Source of the DNA: an uncultured Bacillota bacterium
Lineage (GTDB): Bacteria > Bacillota > Clostridia > Oscillospirales > Oscillospiraceae
DNA length: 38,120 bases
NCBI GenBank assembly: GCA_947649625.1
Contig: CANSSJ010000016.1
Coordinates: 1-38,120 of the forward strand
Direction of reading: 5' to 3'
A model generated the notes under the pieces. The model was not told the origin of the DNA. It searched no databases and was given only the letters and a program-made list of their open reading frames with translations. Position numbers and translations under genes: made by a program. This document shows positions 24,066 to 31,890 of the stretch, in pieces (position 1 is the stretch's first letter; every line of letters starts with the position of its first letter).

Positions 24066-25808
24066 TCAACCCTCCTTCCTGGTGCTCTGGAACGCCTGGA
24101 CGGGACACAGCTGCTCGCACACGCCGCAGCCCACGCAGAGGGTGGCGTCCGCATGGGCCTTGCCCTCCCTGATGGAGATGGCGGGACAGCCGATCTTCAT
24201 GCAGCTGCGGCAGCCCACGCACTTCACGGGGTCCACAGCAAGCGGAGCCTCATGCTTGACATACTTCAGCAGGGCGCAGGGCCGGCGGCTGATGATAACC
24301 GAGGGCTCGTCCGCGGCCAGCTCCTCCTTCACGGCGGCCTCGGTGGCCTTCAAATCGTAGGGGTCCACCACCCGCACCCGATGGAAGCCCATGGCCTTAC
24401 ACAGAGCCTCCAGGTCGATCTTGCCGGCGGGGTCCCCCTTGATGTTGTAGCCGGTGGTGGGATTCTGCTGGTGGCCGGTCATGCCGGTGATGGAGTTGTC
24501 CAGGATGATTACCGTGGAGTTGGACTGGTTGTAAGCGATGTTGGCCAGCCCGGTCATCCCTGAGTGCATGAAGGTGGAGTCACCGATGACGGCCACCGTC
24601 CTGCTCTCGGACTCGGCCCCACGGGCCTTGTTGAAGCCGTGGATAGCGGAGATGGAGGCCCCCATGCACAGGGTCATATCCATAGCGGCCAGGGGGGCGA
24701 CAGCGCCCAGGGTGTAGCAGCCGATGTCCCCAAGGACGGTGACCTTGTTCTTGCTCAGGATATAGAACAGTCCCCGGTGGGGGCAGCCGGCGCACATGAC
24801 GGGGGGCCGGGGGGGGATGGGGTCGTCGATGGATTTTCCGGTATGTACCTCCCCGCCCAGCTTGGCGGCAATGAGATTCTGGGAGAATTCCCCCTCCATG
24901 GGCAGCACATCCTTGCCGGAGACAGCAAGGCCCAGGGCTTTACAGTGGTTCTCTATAATGGGGTCCATCTCCTCCACGACCACAAGCCGCTCCACTTTAC
25001 CGGCAAAGTCCTGGATCAGCTTCACAGGCAGAGGGTTGGCCATCCCCAGCTTCAACACGGAGACGGAATCTCCAAAGACCTCCTTCACATACTGGTAGCT
25101 GGTGGAGGAGGTGATAACGCCGATTTTTGTGCCCCCCATCTCCACCCGGTTGATGGGGGCGGTCTCCGCCCACTGGGCCAGTTTCCGGGTGCGCTCCTCC
25201 ACAAAGGGGTGGCGCTGGATGGCGTTGCCGGGCATCATCACATACTTGGCGATGTTTTTCTCATAGGGCTTTATTTCGGGCTCCGACCGGGGGGAGGTCG
25301 CCACCAGGGACTGGGAGTGGGCCACCCGGGTGCACATCTTCAGCAGCACCGGGGTGTCAAACTCCTCGGACAGCTCATAGGCCAGCTTGGCGAACTCCAG
25401 GGCCTCGGCGGAGTCGGAGGGCTCCAGCATGGGAACCTTGGCGGCGATGGCGTGGTGGCGGGAGTCCTGCTCGTTCTGGGAGGAGTGCATCCCCGGGTCG
25501 TCGGCCACGCCGATAACAAGCCCGGCGTTGACCCCGGTGTAGCTCATGGTGTACAGGGGGTCGGCGGCCACGTTAAGGCCCACGTGCTTCATGGCGCAGA
25601 AGGACCGCTTCCCCGCCAGGCAGGCCCCGAAGGCGGTCTCCATGGCCACCTTCTCGTTGGGGGCCCACTCGCAGTAAATCTCGGGGTATTTCACGGCCTC
25701 TTCGGTGATCTCGGTGCTGGGGGTGCCGGGGTAACTGGAGATGACGCAGCACCCCGCCTCATACAGTCCACGGGCAACGGCGGCGTTGCCCAGCATCAGT
25801 TGTTTCAT
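24066..25808 (-). CDS. iorA: Indolepyruvate:ferredoxin oxidoreductase, alpha subunit
   Basis: A 580-residue catalytic subunit. The N-terminal pyrimidine-binding domain begins GNAAVARGLYEAGC. The TPP-binding part has GDIGCYTLG near 360 and GDSTFMHSGMTG, then NSITGMTGHQ, for Mg-TPP. The C-terminus carries two ferredoxin-like clusters, CVGCRSCMKIGCP and CVGCGVCEQLCP, for two [4Fe-4S] centres. It oxidatively decarboxylates aryl pyruvates to aryl-acetyl-CoA in the cytoplasm. Start ATG 25808 follows AGGAAAACGAC. The gene is the first large gene after the YerC-like regulator, from which it is separated by a palindromic repeat. Confidence 0.97.
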   Translation of the reverse strand: MKQLMLGNAAVARGLYEAGCCVISSYPGTPSTEITEEAVKYPEIYCEWAPNEKVAMETAFGACLAGKRSFCAMKHVGLNVAADPLYTMSYTGVNAGLVIGVADDPGMHSSQNEQDSRHHAIAAKVPMLEPSDSAEALEFAKLAYELSEEFDTPVLLKMCTRVAHSQSLVATSPRSEPEIKPYEKNIAKYVMMPGNAIQRHPFVEERTRKLAQWAETAPINRVEMGGTKIGVITSSTSYQYVKEVFGDSVSVLKLGMANPLPVKLIQDFAGKVERLVVVEEMDPIIENHCKALGLAVSGKDVLPMEGEFSQNLIAAKLGGEVHTGKSIDDPIPPRPPVMCAGCPHRGLFYILSKNKVTVLGDIGCYTLGAVAPLAAMDMTLCMGASISAIHGFNKARGAESESRTVAVIGDSTFMHSGMTGLANIAYNQSNSTVIILDNSITGMTGHQQNPTTGYNIKGDPAGKIDLEALCKAMGFHRVRVVDPYDLKATEAAVKEELAADEPSVIISRRPCALLKYVKHEAPLAVDPVKCVGCRSCMKIGCPAISIREGKAHADATLCVGCGVCEQLCPVQAFQSTRKEG

Positions 25809-25840
25809 GTCGTTTTCCTGCTTTCTGTTTGGTTTTGTTC

Positions 25841-25940
25841 TGTAGGGGCCGACGACCTCGGCGGCCCGTCCGGATCGTGCAACATGGCGGGCCGAGTCGT
25901 CCCGCCCTACAGCCGGCGGCGGCCACAGGCCGCCCCTACA
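25841..25940. repeat. GC-rich palindromic intergenic repeat, copy 1
   Basis: About 100 bp bounded by TGTAGGGGC (25841) and its complement GCCCCTACA (25932-25940). Inside lies an inner arm from GGCGGGCCGAG (25886) to CGCCCTACA (25911) that recurs as an identical 26-bp match at 31804-31829. The arms TGTAGGG...ACGAC...TCGG and their complements make an imperfect hairpin. It fills the space between the YerC-like gene and iorA and supplies the stop codon of the former. Confidence 0.75.
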
Positions 25941-26247
25941 GCTCGTCTTTTTCGTGCAGCCCCTCCCGGGCGATGACCTCCCGCATTACGCCTCCGGCCC
26001 CATTGTCCAGCATGGACCGCCGGACCCGGCTGATGGTGGCGCTGGAGGCCCCGGTCCTGTCCAGAATATCCAGATAGACCAGCCCCTGCTGTAAGTACAC
26101 CGCCACATCAAACCGCTGCTCCAGGCTGCGCAGCTCGGTGGGGGTGCACAGATCGTCGAAAAACCGGCAGCACTCGTCCAGATCCTTCAGCTTCAGGATG
26201 GTCTCATACAGGGCCATGCTCCGCTCCCGCTTTTCCGCCTTTGCCAT
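25936..26247 (-). CDS. YerC/YecD family TrpR-related protein
   Basis: A 103-residue protein of the YerC/YecD family, related to the tryptophan repressor. It has the TrpR-like core FFDDLCTPTELRSLEQRFDVA (read as two parts) and the helix-turn-helix GASSATISRVRRSML near residues 65-79. Members are DNA-binding and probably respond to an aromatic amino acid; no target is established. It leads the IorAB-PaaK cluster and has its own promoter (26301-26329), so a regulatory role in aromatic amino acid breakdown is a reasonable inference. Start ATG 26247 follows AAGGAG. The TAG stop falls inside the end of the palindromic repeat, so the original C-terminus may have been altered by its insertion. Confidence 0.87.
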   Translation of the reverse strand: MAKAEKRERSMALYETILKLKDLDECCRFFDDLCTPTELRSLEQRFDVAVYLQQGLVYLDILDRTGASSATISRVRRSMLDNGAGGVMREVIAREGLHEKDEL

Positions 26248-26300
26248 AGCAATACACTCCTTATACTTAATTTAGCATCCGGGGAAATTTATTTGTGTAA

Positions 26301-26329
26301 AGTGTAGCACAGGAAAGCGTGGAAGTAAA
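26301..26329 (-). promoter_or_regulatory. Promoter of the YerC-IorAB cluster
   Basis: On the minus strand TTTACT (26329-26324) and TACACT (26306-26301) with a 17-bp spacer, about 54 bp before the YerC ATG. Confidence 0.65.
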
Positions 26330-26368
26330 GACCGGGCCCCCGAAAATTTTTGGTAGGCTGGAATTTTC

Positions 26369-26397
26369 TTGACAAAGGGGGAAAAATGCGCTACACT
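26369..26397 (+). promoter_or_regulatory. Promoter of the acyl-CoA synthetase gene
   Basis: Consensus TTGACA (26369-26374) and TACACT (26392-26397) with a 17-bp spacer, 65 bp before the ATG. Its -10 is the same TACACT as in the divergent YerC promoter 62 bp away. A small palindrome CGGA-ATATA-TCCG lies in the leader. Confidence 0.8.
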
Positions 26398-26461
26398 ACT
26401 TTAGCGGTTAAAATCAATAAAGTACTGCGGAATATATCCGTTTTGGAAAGGAAAGAGTAAT

Positions 26462-28096
26462 ATGCCCATCACCGACCTGTTGGAGCGCAACAGCAAGCTG
26501 TACGGCGACGAGCCCGCCCTGGTGGAGATCAACCCCGAGGTCCGGGAGGAGCAGCGGGTCTCCTGGCAGGAGTATGAGCTGATCCAGCCCACCGGCGACG
26601 CCCCCTACCGCCGGGAGATCACCTGGTCGGTCTTTGACGAGAAGGCCAACCGGGTGGCCAACATGCTGCTCAGCCGGGGCATCCGCAAGGGCCAGAAGGT
26701 GGCCATTCTGCTGATGAACTGCCTGGAGTGGCTGCCCATCTACTTCGGCATTTTAAAGACAGGGGCCATCGCCGTCCCTCTCAACTTCCGCTACACCTCC
26801 GACGAGATCGACTACTGCCTCAAGCTGGCGGATGCCGACGTGCTCTTTTTCGGCCCGGAGTTTACCAGCCGGATGGAGCCCATCGTGCCCAAGATCAACC
26901 GGCAGATGCTGCTGTTCTTCGTGGGAGAGCACTGCCCCTCCTTCGCCGAGAACCATCTCCGGGCCACCGTCAACTGCTCCAGCCGCCCCCCAAAGGTTCT
27001 GGTGGACGACGAGGACGAGGCGGCCATCTACTACTCCTCGGGCACCACCGGCTTCCCCAAGGCCATTCTGCTGAAACACACCGCCCTGATGCAGTCGGCC
27101 CGGATGGAGGCCATCCACCACGAGACCACCCACGAGGACGTCTTCCTCTGCATCCCGCCCCTGTACCACACCGGGGCCAAGATGCACTGGTTCGGCTCCC
27201 TGTTCACCGGAAGCAAGGCGGTGCTGCTCAAGGGCAACTCCCCCTCCGCCATCTTTGAGGCGGCCAGTCAGGAGCGGTGCACCATCGTCTGGCTGCTGGT
27301 GCCCTGGGCCCAGGACATCCTGGCGGCCCTGGACCGGGGCGAGCTGAAAATTGAGAATTTTCACCTGTCCCAGTGGCGGCTGATGCACATCGGGGCCCAG
27401 CCGGTGCCCCCCTCCCTCATCAGACACTGGCTGCAGTACTTTCCCCACCACAAGTACGACACCAACTACGGCCTGTCCGAGTCCACCGGCCCGGGCTGTG
27501 TCCACCTGGGGGTGGACAACGTCCATAAAGTGGGGGCTATCGGGGTCCCCGGCTACGGCTGGAAGATCAAAATCGTAGACGAGCAGAACCAGCCCGTCAA
27601 GCAGGGCGACGTAGGCGAACTGTGTGTCAAGGGCCCGGGCGTGATGGTGTGCTACTACCACAACCCGGAGGCCACCGCCGAGGTGCTGGAAAACGGCTGG
27701 CTCCACACCGGCGACATGGCCCGCCAGGATGAGGACGGCTTTGTCTTCCTGGTGGACCGGAAGAAGGACGTTATCATCTCCGGCGGCGAAAACCTGTACC
27801 CCGTGCAGATCGAGGACTTCCTGTCCGCCTACCCCAAGGTCCACGACGTGGCGGTGATCGGCCTGCCCGACAAGCGGCTTGGGGAGATGGCCGCCGCCAT
27901 CATCCAGGTAAAGGAGGGCATGACCTGCACTGAGAGCGAGATCAACCAGTTCTGCATGGACCTGCCCCGGTATAAGCGCCCCCGGAAGATCATCTTCGCC
28001 GACGTCCCCCGAAACCCCACCGGCAAGATCGAAAAGCCCAAGCTGCGGGAGAAGTACTGCGGCGTGCGCCTGGTGGAGGCGCAGAATCAGGGATGA
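26462..28096 (+). CDS. Acyl-CoA synthetase / AMP-dependent ligase
   Basis: A 544-residue enzyme of the ANL superfamily. The P-loop YYSSGTTGFPKAI is near residue 190, the A5 motif NYGLSESTGPG near 335, then HTGDMARQDEDGFVF and DRKKDVIISGGENLYP (A7-A8), and the catalytic lysine region NPTGKIEKPKL near the end. It makes an acyl- or aryl-CoA from acid, ATP and CoA. The closest styles are medium/long-chain acyl-CoA and o-succinylbenzoate-like ligases; the substrate is not readable. It is divergent from the YerC-IorAB-PaaK cluster, which suggests a role with aromatic or branched acids. Start ATG 26462 follows AAAGGAAAG. It is monocistronic with its own terminator. Confidence 0.9.
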   Translation: MPITDLLERNSKLYGDEPALVEINPEVREEQRVSWQEYELIQPTGDAPYRREITWSVFDEKANRVANMLLSRGIRKGQKVAILLMNCLEWLPIYFGILKTGAIAVPLNFRYTSDEIDYCLKLADADVLFFGPEFTSRMEPIVPKINRQMLLFFVGEHCPSFAENHLRATVNCSSRPPKVLVDDEDEAAIYYSSGTTGFPKAILLKHTALMQSARMEAIHHETTHEDVFLCIPPLYHTGAKMHWFGSLFTGSKAVLLKGNSPSAIFEAASQERCTIVWLLVPWAQDILAALDRGELKIENFHLSQWRLMHIGAQPVPPSLIRHWLQYFPHHKYDTNYGLSESTGPGCVHLGVDNVHKVGAIGVPGYGWKIKIVDEQNQPVKQGDVGELCVKGPGVMVCYYHNPEATAEVLENGWLHTGDMARQDEDGFVFLVDRKKDVIISGGENLYPVQIEDFLSAYPKVHDVAVIGLPDKRLGEMAAAIIQVKEGMTCTESEINQFCMDLPRYKRPRKIIFADVPRNPTGKIEKPKLREKYCGVRLVEAQNQG

Positions 28097-28101
28097 AAAA
28101 G

Positions 28102-28132
28102 CAGCGGAGGAGCAAAACTCCTCCGCTGTTTT
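28102..28132 (+). terminator. Terminator of the acyl-CoA synthetase gene
   Basis: The 11-bp stem CAGCGGAGGAG / CTCCTCCGCTG with loop CAAAA is followed by TTTTCC, five bases after the stop. Confidence 0.85.
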
Positions 28133-28227
28133 CCTTTTGTAACTGAATTGTCTATTCTCTGTAACGATTTTCCCGGCTGTCCGGAATATCATAGAAATCC
28201 CATTCCGCCGACAAAGGGAGGCCCGTT

Positions 28228-29343
28228 ATGAAATTATTCGTCCTGTACCTGCTCCTGACCCTGTGCCTGACCGGCCATGCCTCCTTCCAACCCCAGAGGG
28301 CCGATATTCCCCCGGGAGACTACGCCCCCTGGCAGGAGGCCTACGCCGGATTTTTAACAAACCTGCGTTCGTCGGAATACCGGCACACGCTGGGGGAGTT
28401 CGGCTTCCCTGGGGACGATATGCCCAGCGATTCCTACTCCCTCTACGACGTGGACAAGGACGGCGTCCCCGAGCTCTTCTTAAAGTGCGGCACCTGCGAG
28501 GCGGACTATCACACGTTTGGCTACACCTTCCGCGGCGGGCAGGTCTCCAGTTTGGGCTCTTTCCCGTCGGGCCACTCCTCTCTGTACACCGTCCCGGGGG
28601 AGGACGGGATCATTTACCACGAGGGCCACATGGGCTATGGGAGCATAGAAAAATTTTCCATGGCGGGCGGCGGAATCATCGGCCCCTGGGAGACCCTGCT
28701 CACCGAAACCGAAGAGGATACCCGCCGCGACGGCTACACCGACCCCGGCGCGCTGGTTCCCGGCTCTCAGCTCATCCCCTCCCACTACACCTGCACCCAG
28801 TTCCGCCCGGCGGACAGCCCCGCCCTGTTGCTGCCCATCTACGATTACCAGGGCCGGGAATTTCCCGCTCCCATGGAGGAGGCGGAGGTGCGGGCGGCCA
28901 TCGGCAAGGTGCTGTATGAAAACGCCCCCTTCTTCGGCGTGTCCGGGGACGGCTTCCACGGGGACACCGGTCCGGTCACCCTGGAGGAATACCTCCAACC
29001 CGAGGCGGCCTATCCTTACGGAAAACAGCCCCTGAAGCTCGAAAAAACCGCCTGGGCCGACGTGAACGGCGATGGTCAGACCGACTGTCTCCTATGGCTG
29101 GAGCAGGAGGAGGAAAAATGGACCAATACGTTCTGCACAGTCCTCAGCCTGGAAGAAGGGCAGGTTTACGCGTACTTTTTTGACAGCGTCCGGGATGTGG
29201 CAGTGGAGCCTGACGGCACAGTAACCTTTCAAATCTATAAGGATTACTGGGCACGGGCCTCCTTCTATAAAAACCAAAGTTACACCGTCCCTGCGCTTGA
29301 GCCGATCCACAGAGACAGCTTGTCCTGGGACACTTTCACATAA
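28228..29343 (+). CDS. Exported protein of unknown function with EF-hand-like loops
   Basis: A 371-residue protein I cannot place in a family. It has a clear signal peptide (about 1-19, LYLLLTLCLTGHA). Two calcium-loop-like motifs, DVDKDGVPELFL (about 74-85) and DVNGDGQTDCLLWL (about 279-292), resemble the DxDxDG loops of dockerin/VCBS-type exported proteins found in gut Clostridia. No catalytic motif or membrane anchor is seen. It starts at ATG 28228 after GGGAGG and is closed by a hairpin shared with the tail operon. No clear promoter was found in the 95 bp before it. A surface or secreted ligand-binding role is likely but unproven. Confidence 0.75.
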   Translation: MKLFVLYLLLTLCLTGHASFQPQRADIPPGDYAPWQEAYAGFLTNLRSSEYRHTLGEFGFPGDDMPSDSYSLYDVDKDGVPELFLKCGTCEADYHTFGYTFRGGQVSSLGSFPSGHSSLYTVPGEDGIIYHEGHMGYGSIEKFSMAGGGIIGPWETLLTETEEDTRRDGYTDPGALVPGSQLIPSHYTCTQFRPADSPALLLPIYDYQGREFPAPMEEAEVRAAIGKVLYENAPFFGVSGDGFHGDTGPVTLEEYLQPEAAYPYGKQPLKLEKTAWADVNGDGQTDCLLWLEQEEEKWTNTFCTVLSLEEGQVYAYFFDSVRDVAVEPDGTVTFQIYKDYWARASFYKNQSYTVPALEPIHRDSLSWDTFT

Positions 29344-29348
29344 CATAA

Positions 29349-29383
29349 AAGCGCCCTGCGGCTTGTTTGGCCACAGGGCGCTT
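29349..29383. terminator. Bidirectional terminator closing the tail operon
   Basis: A 10-bp stem AAGCGCCCTG / CAGGGCGCTT with an inner GGC/GCC pair lies between the convergent exported-protein gene and the last tail gene. The flanks are TCTCTT (plus) and TTATG (minus), so the U-tracts are short. Confidence 0.65.
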
Positions 29384-29386
29384 CTC

Positions 29387-29956
29387 TTACAGATATTCCA
29401 CAAAGGTCTCCAGCTGTGTCCAGGACAGGTCCAGGTCCTCAATGGACTGCCAGCTGGGGAAGTTGTCCTCCAGCTCCCGCCAGGTGAGGAACCAGAAGTC
29501 GTATTCGATGCCCAGGTGGGCGGGGAGGATATCCTCGATGATTTTTTTCAGCTCCTCGAACCCCTGGGGCACCCCGGCCACCCCGGGGAAGGAGACGGAC
29601 GCCTGCCCCTTTCCCAGTTCCCTCACCACGGCGGGAACGCCGCAGCCGGCGACGGTGTCATTGATGGCGGCCAGCGTAAAGCTGTCCCCGCCGATGCGCA
29701 GCAGGGCGGCCAGGGCGGCGGCCAGCTTCCGGGGGTCTGTGGCCACCGGCCTCCGGGCCAGGAGGGAGGCGATCTTCTCCAGCCCCCAGCCCTCCGCCGT
29801 GGTCAGCGAGGCCTCCTTCTGGATGTCCTCCAGCCGGGCCAGCACCCCATCCAGGGCCTCGCCCTGGGCGTCCAGCTCGCCGCCGTTGAAGGGGGCCGTC
29901 AAATCATAGACCCCCAGGGGACGCAGCAGGTCCCGCAGATATTGGGCGTGGCTCAT
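29387..29956 (-). CDS. Baseplate/tail protein, XkdU-like (DUF2313)
   Basis: A 189-residue protein. The start is the ATG at 29956, overlapping the stop of the baseplate J gene by 4 bp (ATGA). It has the style of XkdU / YmfQ-like proteins: an N-terminal YLRDLLRPLGVYDL, a helical DGVLARLEDIQKEASLTTA, then LPAHLGIEYDFWFLTWRELE, where the last part is typical of DUF2313. These proteins sit at the edge of contractile baseplates next to gpJ and usually precede the tail fibre. Here it is the last gene: the terminator and a cellular gene follow, with no fibre, holin or endolysin. Confidence 0.8.
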   Translation of the reverse strand: MSHAQYLRDLLRPLGVYDLTAPFNGGELDAQGEALDGVLARLEDIQKEASLTTAEGWGLEKIASLLARRPVATDPRKLAAALAALLRIGGDSFTLAAINDTVAGCGVPAVVRELGKGQASVSFPGVAGVPQGFEELKKIIEDILPAHLGIEYDFWFLTWRELEDNFPSWQSIEDLDLSWTQLETFVEYL

Positions 29957-31008
29957 GACTTCTCCTCCACGCTCAGCGTACCCAGTATGGGCAGCTGGTC
30001 CTTCTCCACCGGCACATCGGCCGCCGGGGCGGCGATCACATAGTTGGCCACCCCGCCACAGTTGTAAATCAGGTGTCCCAGCCGGGCCCGGAGCACGTCC
30101 TGTCCCAGCAGCTTTCCGGTAAACCACCCCCGGACGGCCGCCTCCACCCGGTCCAGCACCTCCTCCTTGTTCCGGCCCTCCTCCGGCTCCACCTGGACCT
30201 GGATATTTACCGTCACCGTCTCCGGCGCCCGGACCTCCAGGTCCACGGCGATCTCCCGCCGCTCCTCAAAGTAGTCCAGGAGGGTGTCCAGCAGCGCCTC
30301 ATCGGGCACGCCGGCCAGGGTGGCGGGCACGATATCCACCGACCCCACCCCCCGGGGCCTGGAGACCACCGCGGCAGCGGCCACCTGGTCGAAGGACAGC
30401 GCCTCCTGCTCATAGAAGGCGGCGTTGGCTCCGTTGGGCAGCCGCTTGAAGGTGTCCAGCACTCGCTCCCGCAGGGCCTCATCCCCCTCGCCGTCCGCCC
30501 CTCCGGCGAAGGGCTGGGGGTTGGCGCAGGCGGCGATCCCCATGGGGGCCACCGCCATGGACACGATGGCCCCGGCGGAGATGTTGCCCGCCGCCCCGGC
30601 CTCCAGCGCCCGGACAGGCACATCCGCCGTCAGCGCACCCGCCTCCAGGACGCCCTCCTCCTCCGTCTCAAAGCGGACCAGTCCCGCCGTCATGCACACC
30701 GTCCCCTTGGGGATGCTTCTGGGCGTCCCGGCGGCCTCCCCGGCGGTAAAGCGCACCGTCCCCCGGGCGGCCACCGGCTGCTTGCGCTCCAGCCCCCGCA
30801 GCCGGGCGTGGGCGTCCAGATATTCCCCCTCCGCACTTTGGGGAAAGGCCTGCCGGACCACCCAGTCCGCCTGGATGTACAGCGCGCACACCTGGGCGGC
30901 CACGGCGTACAGCCGGGCCGACAGGTCGCACCCCTCCCGGGGCTCCAGCCCCGTCCGCTCCCCGAAGCTGGCCAGCAGCTCCTGATAGATCTCGTCAGCG
31001 GTTTTCAT
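29953..31008 (-). CDS. Baseplate J family protein (XkdT-like)
   Basis: A 351-residue baseplate wedge protein. It has AEGEYLDAHARLRGLERKQP near residue 70 (split here), GTVRFTAGE, and GGADGEGDEALRERVLDTFK, the baseplate J signature, followed by GVGSVDIVP and VTVNIQVQVEP. The start is ATG 31008 after GGAGGAGGG. It builds the wedge that links hub and fibres in contractile tails. Its stop overlaps the XkdU-like start. Confidence 0.9.
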   Translation of the reverse strand: MKTADEIYQELLASFGERTGLEPREGCDLSARLYAVAAQVCALYIQADWVVRQAFPQSAEGEYLDAHARLRGLERKQPVAARGTVRFTAGEAAGTPRSIPKGTVCMTAGLVRFETEEEGVLEAGALTADVPVRALEAGAAGNISAGAIVSMAVAPMGIAACANPQPFAGGADGEGDEALRERVLDTFKRLPNGANAAFYEQEALSFDQVAAAAVVSRPRGVGSVDIVPATLAGVPDEALLDTLLDYFEERREIAVDLEVRAPETVTVNIQVQVEPEEGRNKEEVLDRVEAAVRGWFTGKLLGQDVLRARLGHLIYNCGGVANYVIAAPAADVPVEKDQLPILGTLSVEEKS

Positions 31009-31021
31009 TGTCCCTCCTCCT

Positions 31022-31366
31022 TTACACCGGGAGCTGAGCCACAAGCTCTTCTCCCTGCCAGTCCAGATATACGGTGAGCCGCCCCGTCTCCCCCTCCTGG
31101 GCCAGCTCCACCCCCCGCACCGACAGGTCAGGCTCCTCCCGGAGGGCCTCGGTCACATACTGGGCGGCCAGGGCCTGCCGGGCGGAGGGCTTCTCCCGCC
31201 CCAGCCAGTACAGCCGGCTGCCCAGCTCGGGCATAAAGGGCAGGGCCCCCCGCCGGGCGGTGAGGCGGTACAGCACCCGGGCCAGCATCTCCTCGCCGCC
31301 GTTCAGGGCGGTCAGCCCGCCCGCGCCGTCGGGGACGTAGTCCCCCCGGCTCAGCTTCCACTCCAT
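31022..31366 (-). CDS. gp25-like baseplate wedge protein (XkdS-like)
   Basis: A 114-residue protein with the gp25 / lysozyme-like-wedge signature: LARVLYRLTARRGALPFMPELGSRLYWLG (about residues 28-56, read in pieces), where the P-x-LGSRL turn is the conserved core. In T4-type baseplates gp25 contacts sheath and hub. It lies between the gpV-like and gpJ genes in the expected order. Start ATG 31366 follows AGGAGG. Confidence 0.85.
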   Translation of the reverse strand: MEWKLSRGDYVPDGAGGLTALNGGEEMLARVLYRLTARRGALPFMPELGSRLYWLGREKPSARQALAAQYVTEALREEPDLSVRGVELAQEGETGRLTVYLDWQGEELVAQLPV

Positions 31367-31378
31367 GCTTCTTCCTCC

Positions 31379-31768
31379 TTACCCCAGCAGGTCGATCACG
31401 ATATCCCGCACCACGTCGTACAGTGTCCGGCCGTTGAGATACAGGTCCCCAGTCAGCTCCAGCCGGTCCTGGCCCAGAAAGACGGAGCTCTCCCCGCCCT
31501 TCAGCCGCACCTCCCCGGGCTCCAGCTCCGCCTCCTCCTGGGCCACCCCAAGCAGGCAGGGGGCCTCCCCCTCCACCCCCGCTTTGAGCACCAGCACCTT
31601 GTCCCCGGCGGTGGGCCGCCAGCTGTAGCCCCCGGGCCCATATACGCCGATCCACCGCCGCTCGCCCCCCAGGCTCACCCCGGCCGGGTCGCCGCCCAGA
31701 GTCACGGTGCCCAGCTCCGCCGCCGGCTCGCCCGACCGCGGGTTCCGATTCCGTTCCGATGTCCACAT
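31379..31768 (-). CDS. Baseplate spike / gpV-like OB-fold protein
   Basis: A 129-residue protein. An OB-fold-like central region (GTVTLGGDPAGVSL and GDKVLVLKAGV, about residues 20-70) and a C-terminal LELTGDLYLNGRTLYD resemble the short gpV/XkdR-type spike proteins of Clostridia tails. Start ATG 31768 follows GAGGTG. A second reading frame starting 28 bases upstream is also open at the N-terminus, so the true N-terminus is uncertain. The gene is separated from the hub gene by a palindromic repeat. Assignment is by position and motif; DUF2577 is the alternative. Confidence 0.65.
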   Translation of the reverse strand: MWTSERNRNPRSGEPAAELGTVTLGGDPAGVSLGGERRWIGVYGPGGYSWRPTAGDKVLVLKAGVEGEAPCLLGVAQEEAELEPGEVRLKGGESSVFLGQDRLELTGDLYLNGRTLYDVVRDIVIDLLG

Positions 31769-31803
31769 GGTCGTTCACCTCAACAATCATTTTCATAAGA
31801 GGC

Positions 31804-31880
31804 GGCGGGCCGAGTCGTCCCGCCCTACAATCAGAAGCTCTCTCTGTGTAGGGCGCGACGACCCCGGCGCGCCGCAGCTG
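31804..31880. repeat. GC-rich palindromic intergenic repeat, copy 2
   Basis: The 26-bp segment GGCGGGCCGAG...CGCCCTACA (31804-31829) is identical to that at 25886-25911. A divergent inverted arm (TGTAGGGCGCGACGACCCC from 31851) follows after a 20-bp spacer. It sits in the only gap of more than 15 bp inside the tail operon, between the hub and spike genes. Confidence 0.75.
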
Positions 31881-31890
31881 ATTTCTGTAG

